A stretch of 64,000 nt of DNA from Trichococcus collinsii (GCF_900107505.1 NZ_FNQH01000004.1:124001-188000), one strand, 5' to 3'; counted from the first letter of the stretch, positions 45,254 through 56,243 are shown. The notes: a model not told the origin generated them from the letters alone. A program made the numbers and translations.

Positions 45254-46462
45254 TTACCAGTACATTTCCCAGTCTTTGTAATAGCGAATAAGTGCTTCTA
45301 AGTAATAATAGTCACCCCAGTTATTCCCCTCGTCCACACCTTTGCCCGAATGCCATGAATAGACTCCGTGATTGATCAAGGCGGTTGCGTTATTACTCAA
45401 ATCATCTGTATAGCGTGCGATAAGTTCTTTTAAAATAGCGTGTGCGCTATATCTGTACACTTCTTTATATTGGTGTGTTGCCGGTAGATATTTATCCATC
45501 AAATTCATGCCACACACAGCAATTGCAGCTGCAGAGCTGTCCCGTGACTGATTGTCTTCTTTACCAAATATTAAATCCCAATAGCAGACAAAGTCTTCTG
45601 GCAGACGATTCAAAAAATAATTGGTAACGGCTTCAAATTGAGGGATAGCGGTTTCATTTGGAAGATAGGAATAATTCAATGCGATTCCATAAATCAACCA
45701 TGCCTGGCCACGTGCCCAAGAAGAACTATCGCTATATCCCTGACGTGTTTTTCCATATAATGGATTACCTGTCGCTGGATCGAAATAGAATGTATGGAAT
45801 GCTGACGCATCTTCACGAATAGCATTCTTTATCGTTGTTTGATAATGATTATGAGCTATTTCTCGATAATGATCTTTTCCGGTTATATCCGCCGCCCAAT
45901 AAAGCAGTGGAATATTCAATAAACAATCCACAATCAGACGGTAGTTATCTTCTGCCCCTAGTTCTCCCCAAGCTTGAATAAATTCACCATTCTCTTGGTA
46001 GCGGCTGATTAGTTTATCAGCCGCTAGAATAGCCGCTTGTTTCGCAGCCTCATTTCCAGTCAATTTATAGGCTGCAACACATGAAGGTGTGTACAAAAAA
46101 CCTAAGTCATGATGATCGACTTCAATATTATTGTTTATGCGATGGTAGAATGACTCGACATGCTTTTCTGAAAGTTCTTTGTACTTTTTATCGCCGGTAT
46201 ATTCGTATGCCAACCACAACTGACCTGTCCAAAAACCATTCGTCCACTCAATATTTCCAATTGTTTCATAACTGTTGTTTTTTGTAGCTGGTGCAGGGAA
46301 GCGTTCTCCAAATTGCGTTATGTTCTGATCAATTTTCTTGATTGCTTTCTCGATAGCTTCCTCTACAACTTGCTTTGATAACAAGCCTTCTTTGAAGTAA
46401 CGTTCACTGCTGATCAATTTCTCGATAGCTAATTCTTTACTTTCCAATTCCTCGCAGTTCAT
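45254..46462 (-). CDS. ugl: Unsaturated glucuronyl hydrolase (GH88)
   Basis: 402-residue GH88 enzyme that removes the 4,5-unsaturated uronic acid from lyase-made disaccharides. Motifs include IEWTNGFWTGQLWLAYE, the Asp in VDHHDLGFLYTPS, RLIVDCLLNIPLLYWA with the second Asp, and DSSSWARGQAWLIYG. The ATG at 46462 follows GGAGGAGG and lies 28 bases after the gntR stop; longer readings would run into gntR. It acts in the cytosol on PTS-imported disaccharides; products go to KduI and to amino-sugar breakdown. Confidence 0.95.
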   Translation of the reverse strand: MNCEELESKELAIEKLISSERYFKEGLLSKQVVEEAIEKAIKKIDQNITQFGERFPAPATKNNSYETIGNIEWTNGFWTGQLWLAYEYTGDKKYKELSEKHVESFYHRINNNIEVDHHDLGFLYTPSCVAAYKLTGNEAAKQAAILAADKLISRYQENGEFIQAWGELGAEDNYRLIVDCLLNIPLLYWAADITGKDHYREIAHNHYQTTIKNAIREDASAFHTFYFDPATGNPLYGKTRQGYSDSSSWARGQAWLIYGIALNYSYLPNETAIPQFEAVTNYFLNRLPEDFVCYWDLIFGKEDNQSRDSSAAAIAVCGMNLMDKYLPATHQYKEVYRYSAHAILKELIARYTDDLSNNATALINHGVYSWHSGKGVDEGNNWGDYYYLEALIRYYKDWEMYW

Positions 46463-46490
46463 ATTTTCTCGATTTCCTCCTCCATATTTG

Positions 46491-47243
46491 TTACTCAATA
46501 TCATGCAGCGGTACGTCGGACATAATTTGTAAAGCATAGTAATCCGGATGAATATAGGTTTTCGAATATTCAAACGGCGTATTATCTGGATGATAGCTTA
46601 CTCTTTCATTCAAGAAGACGGGTACATTCTGATCAATTTCCAATTGTTCCGCAACCATTTCATTTATTGGGAATGCAATGGATACCCGCGCTTTCATCGG
46701 GAGTCCAAATAAATTGATATTTGTCGCAGCCTTCAAGAAATCCGAAAGAGAAGATGACGCTTTTATTTTTGTTTCCTCGATTGCCGGCAAACGTTTTTTT
46801 GCAATATAACTATTTTGAAAAGTCCATGGTGTGCCACCCACCAAACCTACTCTGCAAAAATGAATGATCGGATCATTTGGTTCAATCTTCAACTGTTCAG
46901 CAATTTGGGCATCTACGATTTCTTTGACGAACACCCATTTTTTCGTTTCTTCGATTTTTCCGCCAATGGTAGATGCTTTCAATTTTTGATGCATTGGTAG
47001 TTCTTCATCGACATAGACTTTTTTATGTTTGTAGCTTTTTCTGACGAAAGTGCCTTCCCCTTGTTTTCTGATCAGATATCCTTCTGCTACTAGGTTTTGC
47101 AAAGCTTTCACAGCAGTCGTACTGCTTACGTTGTATTTCTTTTTGATTTCGTCTTCTGAATAAATGCGGTCTCCAGGGCTCAAAGTCCCATCTTCAATCA
47201 TGCGCTTAATGTCGCCCTCAATTATCTCGTATTTGTATTTCAT
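46491..47243 (-). CDS. GntR-family regulator of glycosaminoglycan use
   Basis: 250-residue GntR/HutC regulator (winged helix SEDEIKKKYNVSSTTAVKAL; UTRA domain after residue 75). First gene of the long operon ending at kduD. The operator TTAACGTGTTAACCCGTTAA lies just upstream of it and the same sequence precedes the secreted lyase gene, so this protein probably controls both. Confidence 0.93.
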   Translation of the reverse strand: MKYKYEIIEGDIKRMIEDGTLSPGDRIYSEDEIKKKYNVSSTTAVKALQNLVAEGYLIRKQGEGTFVRKSYKHKKVYVDEELPMHQKLKASTIGGKIEETKKWVFVKEIVDAQIAEQLKIEPNDPIIHFCRVGLVGGTPWTFQNSYIAKKRLPAIEETKIKASSSLSDFLKAATNINLFGLPMKARVSIAFPINEMVAEQLEIDQNVPVFLNERVSYHPDNTPFEYSKTYIHPDYYALQIMSDVPLHDIE

Positions 47244-47267
47244 GTGGATGCATCCTCCGTTTCCTAA

Positions 47268-47290
47268 CTTAACGTGTTAACCCGTTAATG
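47268..47290. promoter_or_regulatory. GntR operator before the glycosaminoglycan operon
   Basis: TTAACGTGTTAACCCGTTAA, two overlapping palindromic elements (CGTGTTAACCCG core), directly downstream of the -10. It agrees over 20 bases with 51035-51054. Confidence 0.75.
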
Positions 47291-47292
47291 TC

Positions 47293-47321
47293 ATAATATA
47301 TCTTTGAGGATCATTTTGCAA
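47293..47321 (-). promoter_or_regulatory. Promoter of the glycosaminoglycan operon
   Basis: -35 TTGCAA (47316-47321), 17-base spacer, -10 TATTAT (47293-47298) on the minus strand, followed at once by the operator. Confidence 0.78.
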
Positions 47322-47496
47322 GTATTTTCGTTAATTATTCGAATTTTTTAAAGCGGGAAAAGGTGGCTTAATTTTCCCGCTAAATCAACACTTTTCATGG
47401 TCAAAAATAGGACCAAGCATCTAAAGTCATCTATTCAGTTCCTTCTGAACTTCTGACCGCCCTAAAAACCTGTCTCATTTTCATTTCTGGATCCAC

Positions 47497-50400
47497 CTAC
47501 TTATTTGCATTGTTGGATTCATTATTATTCAGAGTCTTTTCAGACTTTTCAGACTTCTCAGCTTTACTCTTTTTTCCTTTTGAGATTATCAGTTCAGTGG
47601 ATTTACCAGCTGAGCCACTTGGATCAATCTGTATTTCCAAACGATTTCCCGTAGTTTTCACAACTACATTTTCCGGCTTGTTAAGAACTTGCAATTTTTT
47701 ACCGTCTAGTCGCAGATTAATACCAGTATTATTCAACATACTTGGATCGGATACAGAAATTTTGATTGTTTCTTCGGTCTCCTCCATAGTTAAAGAGGCT
47801 GCTTGAAACAGCGTTACCGCACCAATTGTAGTTGGGATATTTTCCCATAAATTGATTCCGGTCGCACCCGTTTCCGCATCGTGCACCGCTTGTACGACTC
47901 CGTCATTCTTAATGATCGAAACACTATCGGCTTCTACAGCTTTTACTAGTTCTTCCTCTGTAGCGTTCGGATATAAAATATAGCTGTATGTATCCCCATT
48001 TGAGTTTTTGCCATGGTCCAACCACATCGTAAAGAAGTCATTTGAAACAACCGCTGCGCTTTGAGTGTAGTTGATATTTTTCCAACTTCCGCTCCTGTTT
48101 TCTAATAGGTAATGCACTTCTTGATTGTCAGGGAATACATACCCGATGGATTGTGTTGCTTCGGGAGCCTGCAACAACAGCCAATTCGGATTGGATACAA
48201 CAGCCGCCTGACCTTTTTCAGTGTTTAACAGCTCGCCATCGCCTAGAACTGCATAATTTTCTTCCGCAATCAGTTTTCGATTTTCAATAATGGTTTCAGC
48301 GTTCACACCGGAACTATTTTGAATATCGGCACCCAATGCCACAATTTTATTGCCGAAAATAAACCACGACTTTCTTGCCGACAGATCTCTCGTCCAGTTT
48401 TCAAAATCCATCGCGACTGTCCCAAACCGGTTATCTATAACCGAGGCTCCAACAAACGCTTTCGTAGAAACGGTTTCCCCACTCCCATCAACCCTTGGTG
48501 AGGTCAGCACTGTTGTTCCAGGCAGTCTGTAGGGGTTTATAGTTGCCCAATAGTCTCCGCTGAATTGCCCAAGATCCCCGTTGTATAGATAAGTCATTCC
48601 ATCCCCGGTGAACCAACCTTGCCTGTTCTCGTTATTCATGTCTTCATAATTTTGCGTTCTTGTGGAATGCATACTTATTCCAAATGCAAAGTCTTTATTT
48701 GGATTACGGTATACAACACGATCCATATTGGCAAAGTTTTTAAACAATTGTGACTGCTCCGCACCGAAGATTGTTTCATCTGATAACAACTCTGATGCTA
48801 ATGCCATATCCCGGTAATTCCCCACACTCGCAATGTAGTCAAAATAAGTGTCACTTATTAACCAACTCTTGGCCAATTCTTTAAAAGTCGTTGCTATCTC
48901 TTCGGGGGCAAACTCGGAAAAACGAATAACAGCCCTTATGACTTCCATAGATGCCGCATGATCCTGCAAATTTTGTCTGGAAATAGCACGTCCTCGTACC
49001 ATATCCATCAAAGACCCTTTGTAAAGAACGGGGGAAAAACTATTATCGATCCAACTATACACATTTGTCAGATTCGGATCGTCTATTTGATAATCAGTAT
49101 TCTGCACCACAGTAAGCAATTGAGACAAACCATCAATCAATACGTTTCCATATGAACCCGTATATGGGATATTCGTATGTTGAATAAAGGAGCCGTCCGA
49201 ATAGAACCCCTCTCCGCTTTCCACATTACTGAACACTTTGCTCAAGGCACCTTTTGCCTCCATTATCGCTTGGGAATCTTCGCGTAAAATTCCTTGTATC
49301 AACTTGACCTTGCTGATATCAATTTGGTTCGCACCGGTCGCTTCTTGTTTCTTTGATCCCAAAGTTGCCATCATACTATTCACATCCGGGACAAATATAT
49401 TGATAGGTTCAGTATATTTCATGATCTGTTCTTTTGTCAGGATAGGATGGAATACTGTCAGAATATCGTTGATGGCACGAGGCGTTCCGATTTCATAGTC
49501 CCACCAGTTCCCGGTGATGGTTTTTGTTTCGTTGTATTTATTTGCATATAACCATTCCATGGCGGAAAGCACGTCACGAATCAATGCCTCATTATGAAAT
49601 AACGTGGATGCCGGTGTAACCGCAGCTTCAGCAAGTTTGTATATTTTCCTGTAGCTGCTTGTGATGGTTGCCGAGGTCCCCGATGCTTCAGAATCCCAAA
49701 GATAAACGCGATCGTTACTCTTATACATCGTATCCCATAGTTCTTGTGCGGCCGCGTCTTTCTTTACCTGCATGGCATTCATGTTGCTATCATCAGCATC
49801 ATAGTATTCTTCTCCAGAAATAAGATTTTCCCAGCGAATGCGTAACGTATCAAAGTCGGTCCACTCTGCAGCAGTGACCTCTACCGCAATTGCTCCTGCC
49901 GCTTTTCCTTCTGCATCCAAAATAGAAACGGTTGCAGTTCCAGGTTTAATTGCCTGTAGCACACCATTTTTTACAACTAGGACCTCTTCATCCGACGAAA
50001 CAGTCGTAAAGCCGGAAGGCAATGTTGTTTCGAACGGTAATAAGACCTGCCCTTGCACCATTTGAACCGTATCCGAAAAATTCGGTAGCGTAGTCCCCAT
50101 CGATGAATCTGCTGTCACAACTACTGATACCGCATCTGATAAACTCCCATCTGGTGATGTAACAGATATCGTAGCGCTACCCTCTCCTATACCCGTAATA
50201 ACACCATTTTGAACATTCACTACGCCATTATTCGTTGATTGCCAGTTCAGTGACTCTACAGCAAAATCTGCCGGCTCCACTTGCACTTCAAGCATTTTTG
50301 ATTCGCCTAAAGTTAACTGAATATCTTCTTGCTCAAGCTTTAGCATCTCGACAACCGGAATTTTTTCTAAAGAAACTGCGTCAAACCAGGCTTTCCCTAT

Positions 50401-50916
50401 TCCAGATTCAAAAAATAATTGAATTCTGATGGAGTCGATATCTATACCTGTCGTTATTTTCTGATGAACTTCAGTCCAATTGTTTGTTCCAGTATAGCGA
50501 TCCGAATATTCCAAAGATTTCTGAACACCATTCGCATAATATAATATGCGCAGCCTAACACCTTGTGAGCTGACCACATTGTCTGTTTTTATAAACGCCG
50601 ACAAATCGTAAGTTGATGACGGATCCACTGTAATATCTTGGGAAACCGCAACCCTAGCGGTATCCGTCGCATAAATGTACAGCGATTTTTCTCCATCATA
50701 CGCCTGCGTGTCATCTACAGTGATAATCGGTTCTCCTGTCGGAACCCAAACATCATTCCAAGCTTCAGCTTTATTTCCTGTCCACTTCCCATCCGAAGCT
50801 ATCACTTGCTCAAAACTACCATTCACTACTGCATTTTCACTCGCTAAAACAGTATCTGCAGATAGTATTAATAAGCCACACAACAATACAGGTACATTCC
50901 TACTCACTCGCTTCAT
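47497..50916 (-). CDS. Secreted PL8 hyaluronate/chondroitin lyase
   Basis: 1139 residues from the ATG at 50916 (AGGAGGAG before it). Signal peptide MKRVSRNVPVLLCGLLILSA, cleavage near VLA-SE. Then a CBM-like beta-sandwich (28-190; VVNGSFEQ), a bacterial Ig-like domain (192-268; WQSTNNGVVNVQNGVITGIG), a second Ig-like stretch, the PL8 alpha-toroid (355-745) and the beta-domains. All lyase residues known from the pneumococcal enzyme are conserved with the same spacing: Asn530, His580, Tyr589, Arg643, Arg647, plus NWWDYEIG. It would cut hyaluronan or chondroitin into unsaturated disaccharides. There is no LPXTG; the tail is Lys/Ser/Glu/Asn-rich. Confidence 0.94.
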   Translation of the reverse strand: MKRVSRNVPVLLCGLLILSADTVLASENAVVNGSFEQVIASDGKWTGNKAEAWNDVWVPTGEPIITVDDTQAYDGEKSLYIYATDTARVAVSQDITVDPSSTYDLSAFIKTDNVVSSQGVRLRILYYANGVQKSLEYSDRYTGTNNWTEVHQKITTGIDIDSIRIQLFFESGIGKAWFDAVSLEKIPVVEMLKLEQEDIQLTLGESKMLEVQVEPADFAVESLNWQSTNNGVVNVQNGVITGIGEGSATISVTSPDGSLSDAVSVVVTADSSMGTTLPNFSDTVQMVQGQVLLPFETTLPSGFTTVSSDEEVLVVKNGVLQAIKPGTATVSILDAEGKAAGAIAVEVTAAEWTDFDTLRIRWENLISGEEYYDADDSNMNAMQVKKDAAAQELWDTMYKSNDRVYLWDSEASGTSATITSSYRKIYKLAEAAVTPASTLFHNEALIRDVLSAMEWLYANKYNETKTITGNWWDYEIGTPRAINDILTVFHPILTKEQIMKYTEPINIFVPDVNSMMATLGSKKQEATGANQIDISKVKLIQGILREDSQAIMEAKGALSKVFSNVESGEGFYSDGSFIQHTNIPYTGSYGNVLIDGLSQLLTVVQNTDYQIDDPNLTNVYSWIDNSFSPVLYKGSLMDMVRGRAISRQNLQDHAASMEVIRAVIRFSEFAPEEIATTFKELAKSWLISDTYFDYIASVGNYRDMALASELLSDETIFGAEQSQLFKNFANMDRVVYRNPNKDFAFGISMHSTRTQNYEDMNNENRQGWFTGDGMTYLYNGDLGQFSGDYWATINPYRLPGTTVLTSPRVDGSGETVSTKAFVGASVIDNRFGTVAMDFENWTRDLSARKSWFIFGNKIVALGADIQNSSGVNAETIIENRKLIAEENYAVLGDGELLNTEKGQAAVVSNPNWLLLQAPEATQSIGYVFPDNQEVHYLLENRSGSWKNINYTQSAAVVSNDFFTMWLDHGKNSNGDTYSYILYPNATEEELVKAVEADSVSIIKNDGVVQAVHDAETGATGINLWENIPTTIGAVTLFQAASLTMEETEETIKISVSDPSMLNNTGINLRLDGKKLQVLNKPENVVVKTTGNRLEIQIDPSGSAGKSTELIISKGKKSKAEKSEKSEKTLNNNESNNANK

Positions 50917-51033
50917 TCCACTCCTCCTAATCCTTAGCTCAAAACGCCTTAAATACGCACGCCACCAAAAAATAGCAATTATTACAATAAAAACCGCACT
51001 GAATGCAACCCCTTTCATAACAAATCTCAACAA
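50917..51033 (-). other. Lyase leader with in-frame hydrophobic reading
   Basis: The 5' leader of the lyase gene stays open in frame and would add about 39 residues including a membrane-like segment (GVAFSAVFIVIIAIFWW) before the true signal peptide. No ribosome site precedes its ATG (51018). I take it as untranslated leader or a small upstream frame. Confidence 0.3.
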
Positions 51034-51056
51034 GTTAACGTGTTAACCCGTTAACG
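51034..51056. promoter_or_regulatory. GntR operator before the PL8 lyase
   Basis: GTTAACGTGTTAACCCGTTA followed by ACG; same sequence as the operator at 47268-47290 with the palindrome extended by one base on each side. It lies directly after the -10. Confidence 0.75.
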
Positions 51057-51058
51057 CA

Positions 51059-51087
51059 ATAATACTCGAATAAAAGAACTTAAGCAA
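51059..51087 (-). promoter_or_regulatory. Promoter of the PL8 lyase
   Basis: -35 TTGCTT (51082-51087), 17-base spacer, -10 TATTAT (51059-51064). Same layout as the glycosaminoglycan operon promoter. Predicted leader length is about 135 bases. Confidence 0.75.
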
Positions 51088-51148
51088 CTTATTTTTATCC
51101 ATTACCACCGTTATGGTTTCTGCACGCTGTGACTTCATACTCGGAATA

Positions 51149-51195
51149 CAAAAAACAAGCCCAGCCTCTCGTAATTGAGGTTGCGCTTGTTTTTT
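51149..51195 (-). terminator. Terminator after melA
   Basis: Stem ACAAGC...GCTTGT with inner CAACCTC/GAGGCTG pairing and T-runs on both sides. It ends melA on the minus strand before the lyase promoter. Confidence 0.8.
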
Positions 51196-51240
51196 AGCGG
51201 GATTGGAGTCGTTACAGAATACCTGAAATCCCCTTTTTTT

Positions 51241-52557
51241 TCATTTATAAGTCGGCAGATAGTCGCCATGGGCAGCGATCAATTCGTCCACCATTGCTTT
51301 TATTTCTGAAATGGACAGTTCTGAACTCGCATGAGGATCCAACAATGCCGCTTGATAGATTTTATCCTTCTCAAGCGTCATTGCGGCCTCAACCGTCAAC
51401 TCCTGGACATTGATGTTTGTTCGATTCAATGCAGCCAGTTGCGTAGGAAGGTTGCCAACATAGGTAGGTTGAACGCCATTTTTGTCCACCAAACACGGAA
51501 CTTCCACACAGCAATCTTGAGGCAGGTTCGTGATCAGGCCTTTATTGAGAACATTTCCAGCAATCACAGTCGGATTCCCTGTTGTGATCGCATCCATAAT
51601 ATAAGAGGCATATTCGCGGCTTCTTGTGTGTTCCAGCGAACCGTTATTGACGATCTCTTCCCTTTGAAGTTCCCAGCCTTCGATTTGGGTAACGCATCTT
51701 CGCAAATATTCATCAATCGGGATTTGCAATTGATCAATCAGTTGCGGATAATTCTTTTTGATAAAATAAGGATGGTACTCCGCGTTATGCTCGCTGGATT
51801 CCGTGATGTAGTAGCCAAAATGTTTCATCAATTCAAAGCGCACAGAATCCTTGTGGGGATCAGCGATTGTTGAAGCCAGGCTGCGGATTTCAGGGTAGAA
51901 ATCTTTTCCGTTCCGGTTGATTTCCAACAGCCAAGCCATGTGGTTAATGCCGGCGATTTTCCATTGGAATTCATCCAGATTGTATTGATCCGTTATCCCC
52001 AGATGTTCAAATAATTCTGGCACACAAACTTGAACACTGTGGCACAAGCCTACCGTCTTGATTTTCGTCGCTTTCAGCATGCCCATCGTTAAAATAGCCA
52101 TCGGATTGGTGTAGTTCAATAACCAGGCATCCGGACAAACCTCTTCCATGTCTTTGGCAAATTCAAACATTACTGGAAGTGTGCGCAATCCTCTGAAAAT
52201 ACCGCCGATGCCGGTCGTATCCCCGATCGTCTGCTGTAATCCATATTTTTTAGGGATCTCAAAATCAATCACAGTGCTCGGTTTGTATCCACCCACTTGG
52301 ATTGCATTGATGACGAAATTCGCATCTTTCAACGCTTCTTTTCTGTTGCTGAAAGATTTTATTTTAGCGCGGTTTTGATTCGAGTTTTTGTTGATAGTCT
52401 TAAGCATCAATTCGGATTCGTTTAAGCGTTTTTCATCAATATCGTATAACGCAATCTCTGCATCTTGAAGACTCGGCGTCAACATCGCGTCCCCTAAAAC
52501 ATTCCTTGCAAAAATCGTACTGCCTGCACCGATAAAACAAATTTTAACCATATCCAT
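51241..52557 (-). CDS. melA: GH4 alpha-galactosidase
   Basis: 438-residue NAD- and metal-dependent GH4 enzyme. The NAD motif is KICFIGAGSTIFARN. CHSVQ (Cys172-His173-Ser174) marks the alpha-galactosidase/MelA branch, unlike CDMP in the 6-phospho-alpha-glucosidase at 17001. GDTTGIGGIFRGLRTLPV also fits MelA. GH4 alpha-glucuronidases are related, so the substrate is not fully certain. The ATG at 52551 (third codon) has a better spaced AGGAGC. No transporter lies next to it. The upstream AraC gene is its probable regulator. Confidence 0.88.
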   Translation of the reverse strand: MDMVKICFIGAGSTIFARNVLGDAMLTPSLQDAEIALYDIDEKRLNESELMLKTINKNSNQNRAKIKSFSNRKEALKDANFVINAIQVGGYKPSTVIDFEIPKKYGLQQTIGDTTGIGGIFRGLRTLPVMFEFAKDMEEVCPDAWLLNYTNPMAILTMGMLKATKIKTVGLCHSVQVCVPELFEHLGITDQYNLDEFQWKIAGINHMAWLLEINRNGKDFYPEIRSLASTIADPHKDSVRFELMKHFGYYITESSEHNAEYHPYFIKKNYPQLIDQLQIPIDEYLRRCVTQIEGWELQREEIVNNGSLEHTRSREYASYIMDAITTGNPTVIAGNVLNKGLITNLPQDCCVEVPCLVDKNGVQPTYVGNLPTQLAALNRTNINVQELTVEAAMTLEKDKIYQAALLDPHASSELSISEIKAMVDELIAAHGDYLPTYK

Positions 52558-52648
52558 GCTCCTTTTTCCATTTGATGTCTCCAGTATAGTTTATTCTTAC
52601 TGAAACAAAAGTGCATGATTTTAGTTACAGGGTACAATTTTGTAGGTC

Positions 52649-53482
52649 TTATTTTTCAGCCTTATATTCGGTCGGTGAACTGTGAAACCTGTTTTTGAAG
52701 GCCCTCGAAAAAGAGTGTCGGTTCTCATATCCTACCGCGCTCGAGATTTCCTCGATCGACAATTCGGTCGTTTTCAGCAGTTGGCTGGCTTTGTTCATCC
52801 GGTACAGGTTCAAATATTTTAAAGCATTCAAGCCCAATTCCTCTTTGATCACCTGGCTGAAATAGGAAGGATGCAGGTACATCGATTTCGCAATTTCTTC
52901 GATCGTCAAATCCTCGCGATAATAATTATTTTCCACGTACAACAAAAAAGCTTCGCTGTATTTCGTCCTTTGGCTGACTCGGACCTCCATTTCCACACCT
53001 TCATTATGGATTTTGAAGAACGAAAAAATGTCATAGAAGAGCGCCTGATTTACTAGTTTTTTAGAATCATCAAAGAAATCGGATTGCATAAAACTCTCGA
53101 ATTTTTCCCGCAACGCTTCTTTCGTATCAACTTGCCCAATATAGTCTTTAATGCCGATGCCGTTTGTATGCAGGATTTCTTTAACTTTGTTGCCCGAAAA
53201 TCCTATCCAATAGTATTCCCAGGGATTTTCCGCATCCGCTTCATAATCGACCAGTTCATTCGGTCGAATCAGAAAAAAATCCCCCGCACCCAAGTGATGC
53301 GTTGTATCGTTCACCGTATACCGCCCTTTTCCGCCGATCACAAAGTGCACGATATAGTTATCCCGTAATGAAGGCCCAAATCGATGCCTGCTCTGGCACT
53401 TCTCAAATCCCACATTAAAAAAATAAAAATCCGAGAAATAATATTCTTTAAAAAATAAATCCTTAAATGGTTTTTCATTCAT
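52649..53482 (-). CDS. AraC-family regulator
   Basis: 277 residues: an N-terminal cupin sensor domain (HFVIGGKGRYTVNDTTHHLG; FFLIRPNELVDYEAD) and two C-terminal helix-turn-helix motifs (IEEIAKSMYLHPSYFSQVIK; IEEISSAVGYENRHSFSRAF). Layout as in MsmR/RafR-type activators. It lies upstream of melA in the same direction, 91 bases apart, so it probably activates alpha-galactoside use. Confidence 0.92.
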   Translation of the reverse strand: MNEKPFKDLFFKEYYFSDFYFFNVGFEKCQSRHRFGPSLRDNYIVHFVIGGKGRYTVNDTTHHLGAGDFFLIRPNELVDYEADAENPWEYYWIGFSGNKVKEILHTNGIGIKDYIGQVDTKEALREKFESFMQSDFFDDSKKLVNQALFYDIFSFFKIHNEGVEMEVRVSQRTKYSEAFLLYVENNYYREDLTIEEIAKSMYLHPSYFSQVIKEELGLNALKYLNLYRMNKASQLLKTTELSIEEISSAVGYENRHSFSRAFKNRFHSSPTEYKAEK

Positions 53483-53663
53483 GGCATATCCTCTGTTATC
53501 TGTTTATTTATCATAACCATAAAGGCCGGGCAACGCTGCTTTCCGATTGGACCGGCTTCGATGGGGTCATTCCTCAGTACCGTTATACACGTAGATTTTA
53601 GCACTAATCACAAATAAAAAAAGGGAATTAATGTTAAAATAATGAGGTGATTGTCCAACTAAC

Positions 53664-54419
53664 ATGAATTATTCACTTGAGGTGGGAAATGTGGAAACAT
53701 TGATTTATAATCTTTTAGCATACATAAATAACTCTCTCGACAAAGATATTAACTACCATATAGCGAAAACATTGCTCGAAAATTTTCATAAGATTGAGGG
53801 GTTTTCATTAGAAACAGCAGCAGAGATATGTAATGTAGCTCCTTCTACAATGAATCGTTTCTGCAAAAGAATTGGTTTTAGAAATTTTTCGAACTTAAGA
53901 AATTCTGTAATTAAGAATGGGGCACCTCTTGAAAAGAACGATATTTACCTAAGTGGAGATAGGTTTATAGAGCAATTAAAGGAAAACGTAGAAATAATTG
54001 AAAATATCCCAAGGGAACAGATTGAGCGGATTGTAAAACAAATCAGCAAATCCCGTAGAGTTGTAATACTAGGTTTTGAAAAGCATCAAATCCAAGCTTT
54101 GGAGTTACAAAAAAAAATACTTCTTGCAGGGAAATTTTGTGAATGCAATACAAATATTTTTAAACAAATGGATGTTCTGGACATATTGACAGAGGAAGAT
54201 ATGATTATCACTATTTCTATACAGGGATACTTACTATCAGAAGAATTCCTCTTATTTGAAAAACTTAAAAGGACAAAGGGAAAGAAATTACTTATTACCT
54301 TCTCGGAGCCACATCAACATCTAGAATTATTTGATGAAATTTTACAGTGTGGAAAAATTGAAAATAGTGCTGTCAGTAGTCAAACGTTATTAAGATTGTT
54401 TGATGTATTGTTTCATTGA
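53664..54419 (+). CDS. RpiR-like regulator upstream of the 6-phospho-beta-glucosidase
   Basis: 251 residues. The N-terminal helix-turn-helix is AAEICNVAPSTMNRFCKRIG (near 54-75), and a C-terminal SIS-like domain (RVVILGFEKHQIQALELQKK) follows. It is weaker in the SIS motifs than the regulator at 16133. Two starts are possible: ATG 53664 without a good ribosome site, or GTG 53691 right after GAGGTGGG. Codon use is AT-rich compared with the rest. It is followed by bglA in the same direction and probably controls it. Confidence 0.85.
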   Translation: MNYSLEVGNVETLIYNLLAYINNSLDKDINYHIAKTLLENFHKIEGFSLETAAEICNVAPSTMNRFCKRIGFRNFSNLRNSVIKNGAPLEKNDIYLSGDRFIEQLKENVEIIENIPREQIERIVKQISKSRRVVILGFEKHQIQALELQKKILLAGKFCECNTNIFKQMDVLDILTEEDMIITISIQGYLLSEEFLLFEKLKRTKGKKLLITFSEPHQHLELFDEILQCGKIENSAVSSQTLLRLFDVLFH

Positions 54420-54447
54420 TCCCAATAGCAACATTCTTCTTAGCCTT

Positions 54448-55980
<1,533 letters not shown>

Positions 55981-55987
55981 ATAGAAC

Positions 55988-56023
55988 TTAAAGGGGGTGT
56001 CTCAAAAATGAGGCAGCCCCTTT
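55988..56023 (+). terminator. Terminator of bglA
   Basis: Stem AAAGGGG...CCCCTTT with inner CTCA/TGAG, right after the bglA stop. Confidence 0.75.
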
Positions 56024-56097
56024 GCTTATAGATACACTAGCACCTTATGTTATTCAATAAAAGTAAGTAGTGCCCTTAGGAACGGTCCTTCAATAGG

Positions 56098-56160
56098 TTC
56101 ATGGCCAGCGTGTCCCCTGTCTGGATTTCCTGAAGAAGTTGATGAATTCGCTTTTCTGAA
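56098..56160 (-). pseudogene. Fragment of a serine resolvase
   Basis: Minus-strand translation RIHQLLQEIQTGDTLAM matches [17 protein letters not shown] in the complete resolvase at 60772-61350. Nothing else of the gene remains; flanking frames are closed. It marks past mobile-element activity at the start of the accessory stretch. Confidence 0.7.
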
Positions 56161-56202
56161 AGGACACACCTATGGAACAAACCTCCGTAGCAAGATAAAA
56201 AA

Positions 56203-56243
56203 ATAGGCGCGAAATTACCCAACTCAGGTAAGTTCGCGCCTAT
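56203..56243. terminator. Terminator-like hairpin
   Basis: Arms ATAGGCGCGAA/TTCGCGCCTAT, A-rich before and T-rich after (TCTTTATT). It could end the minus-strand small gene at 56291 or read from the left. Confidence 0.7.
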
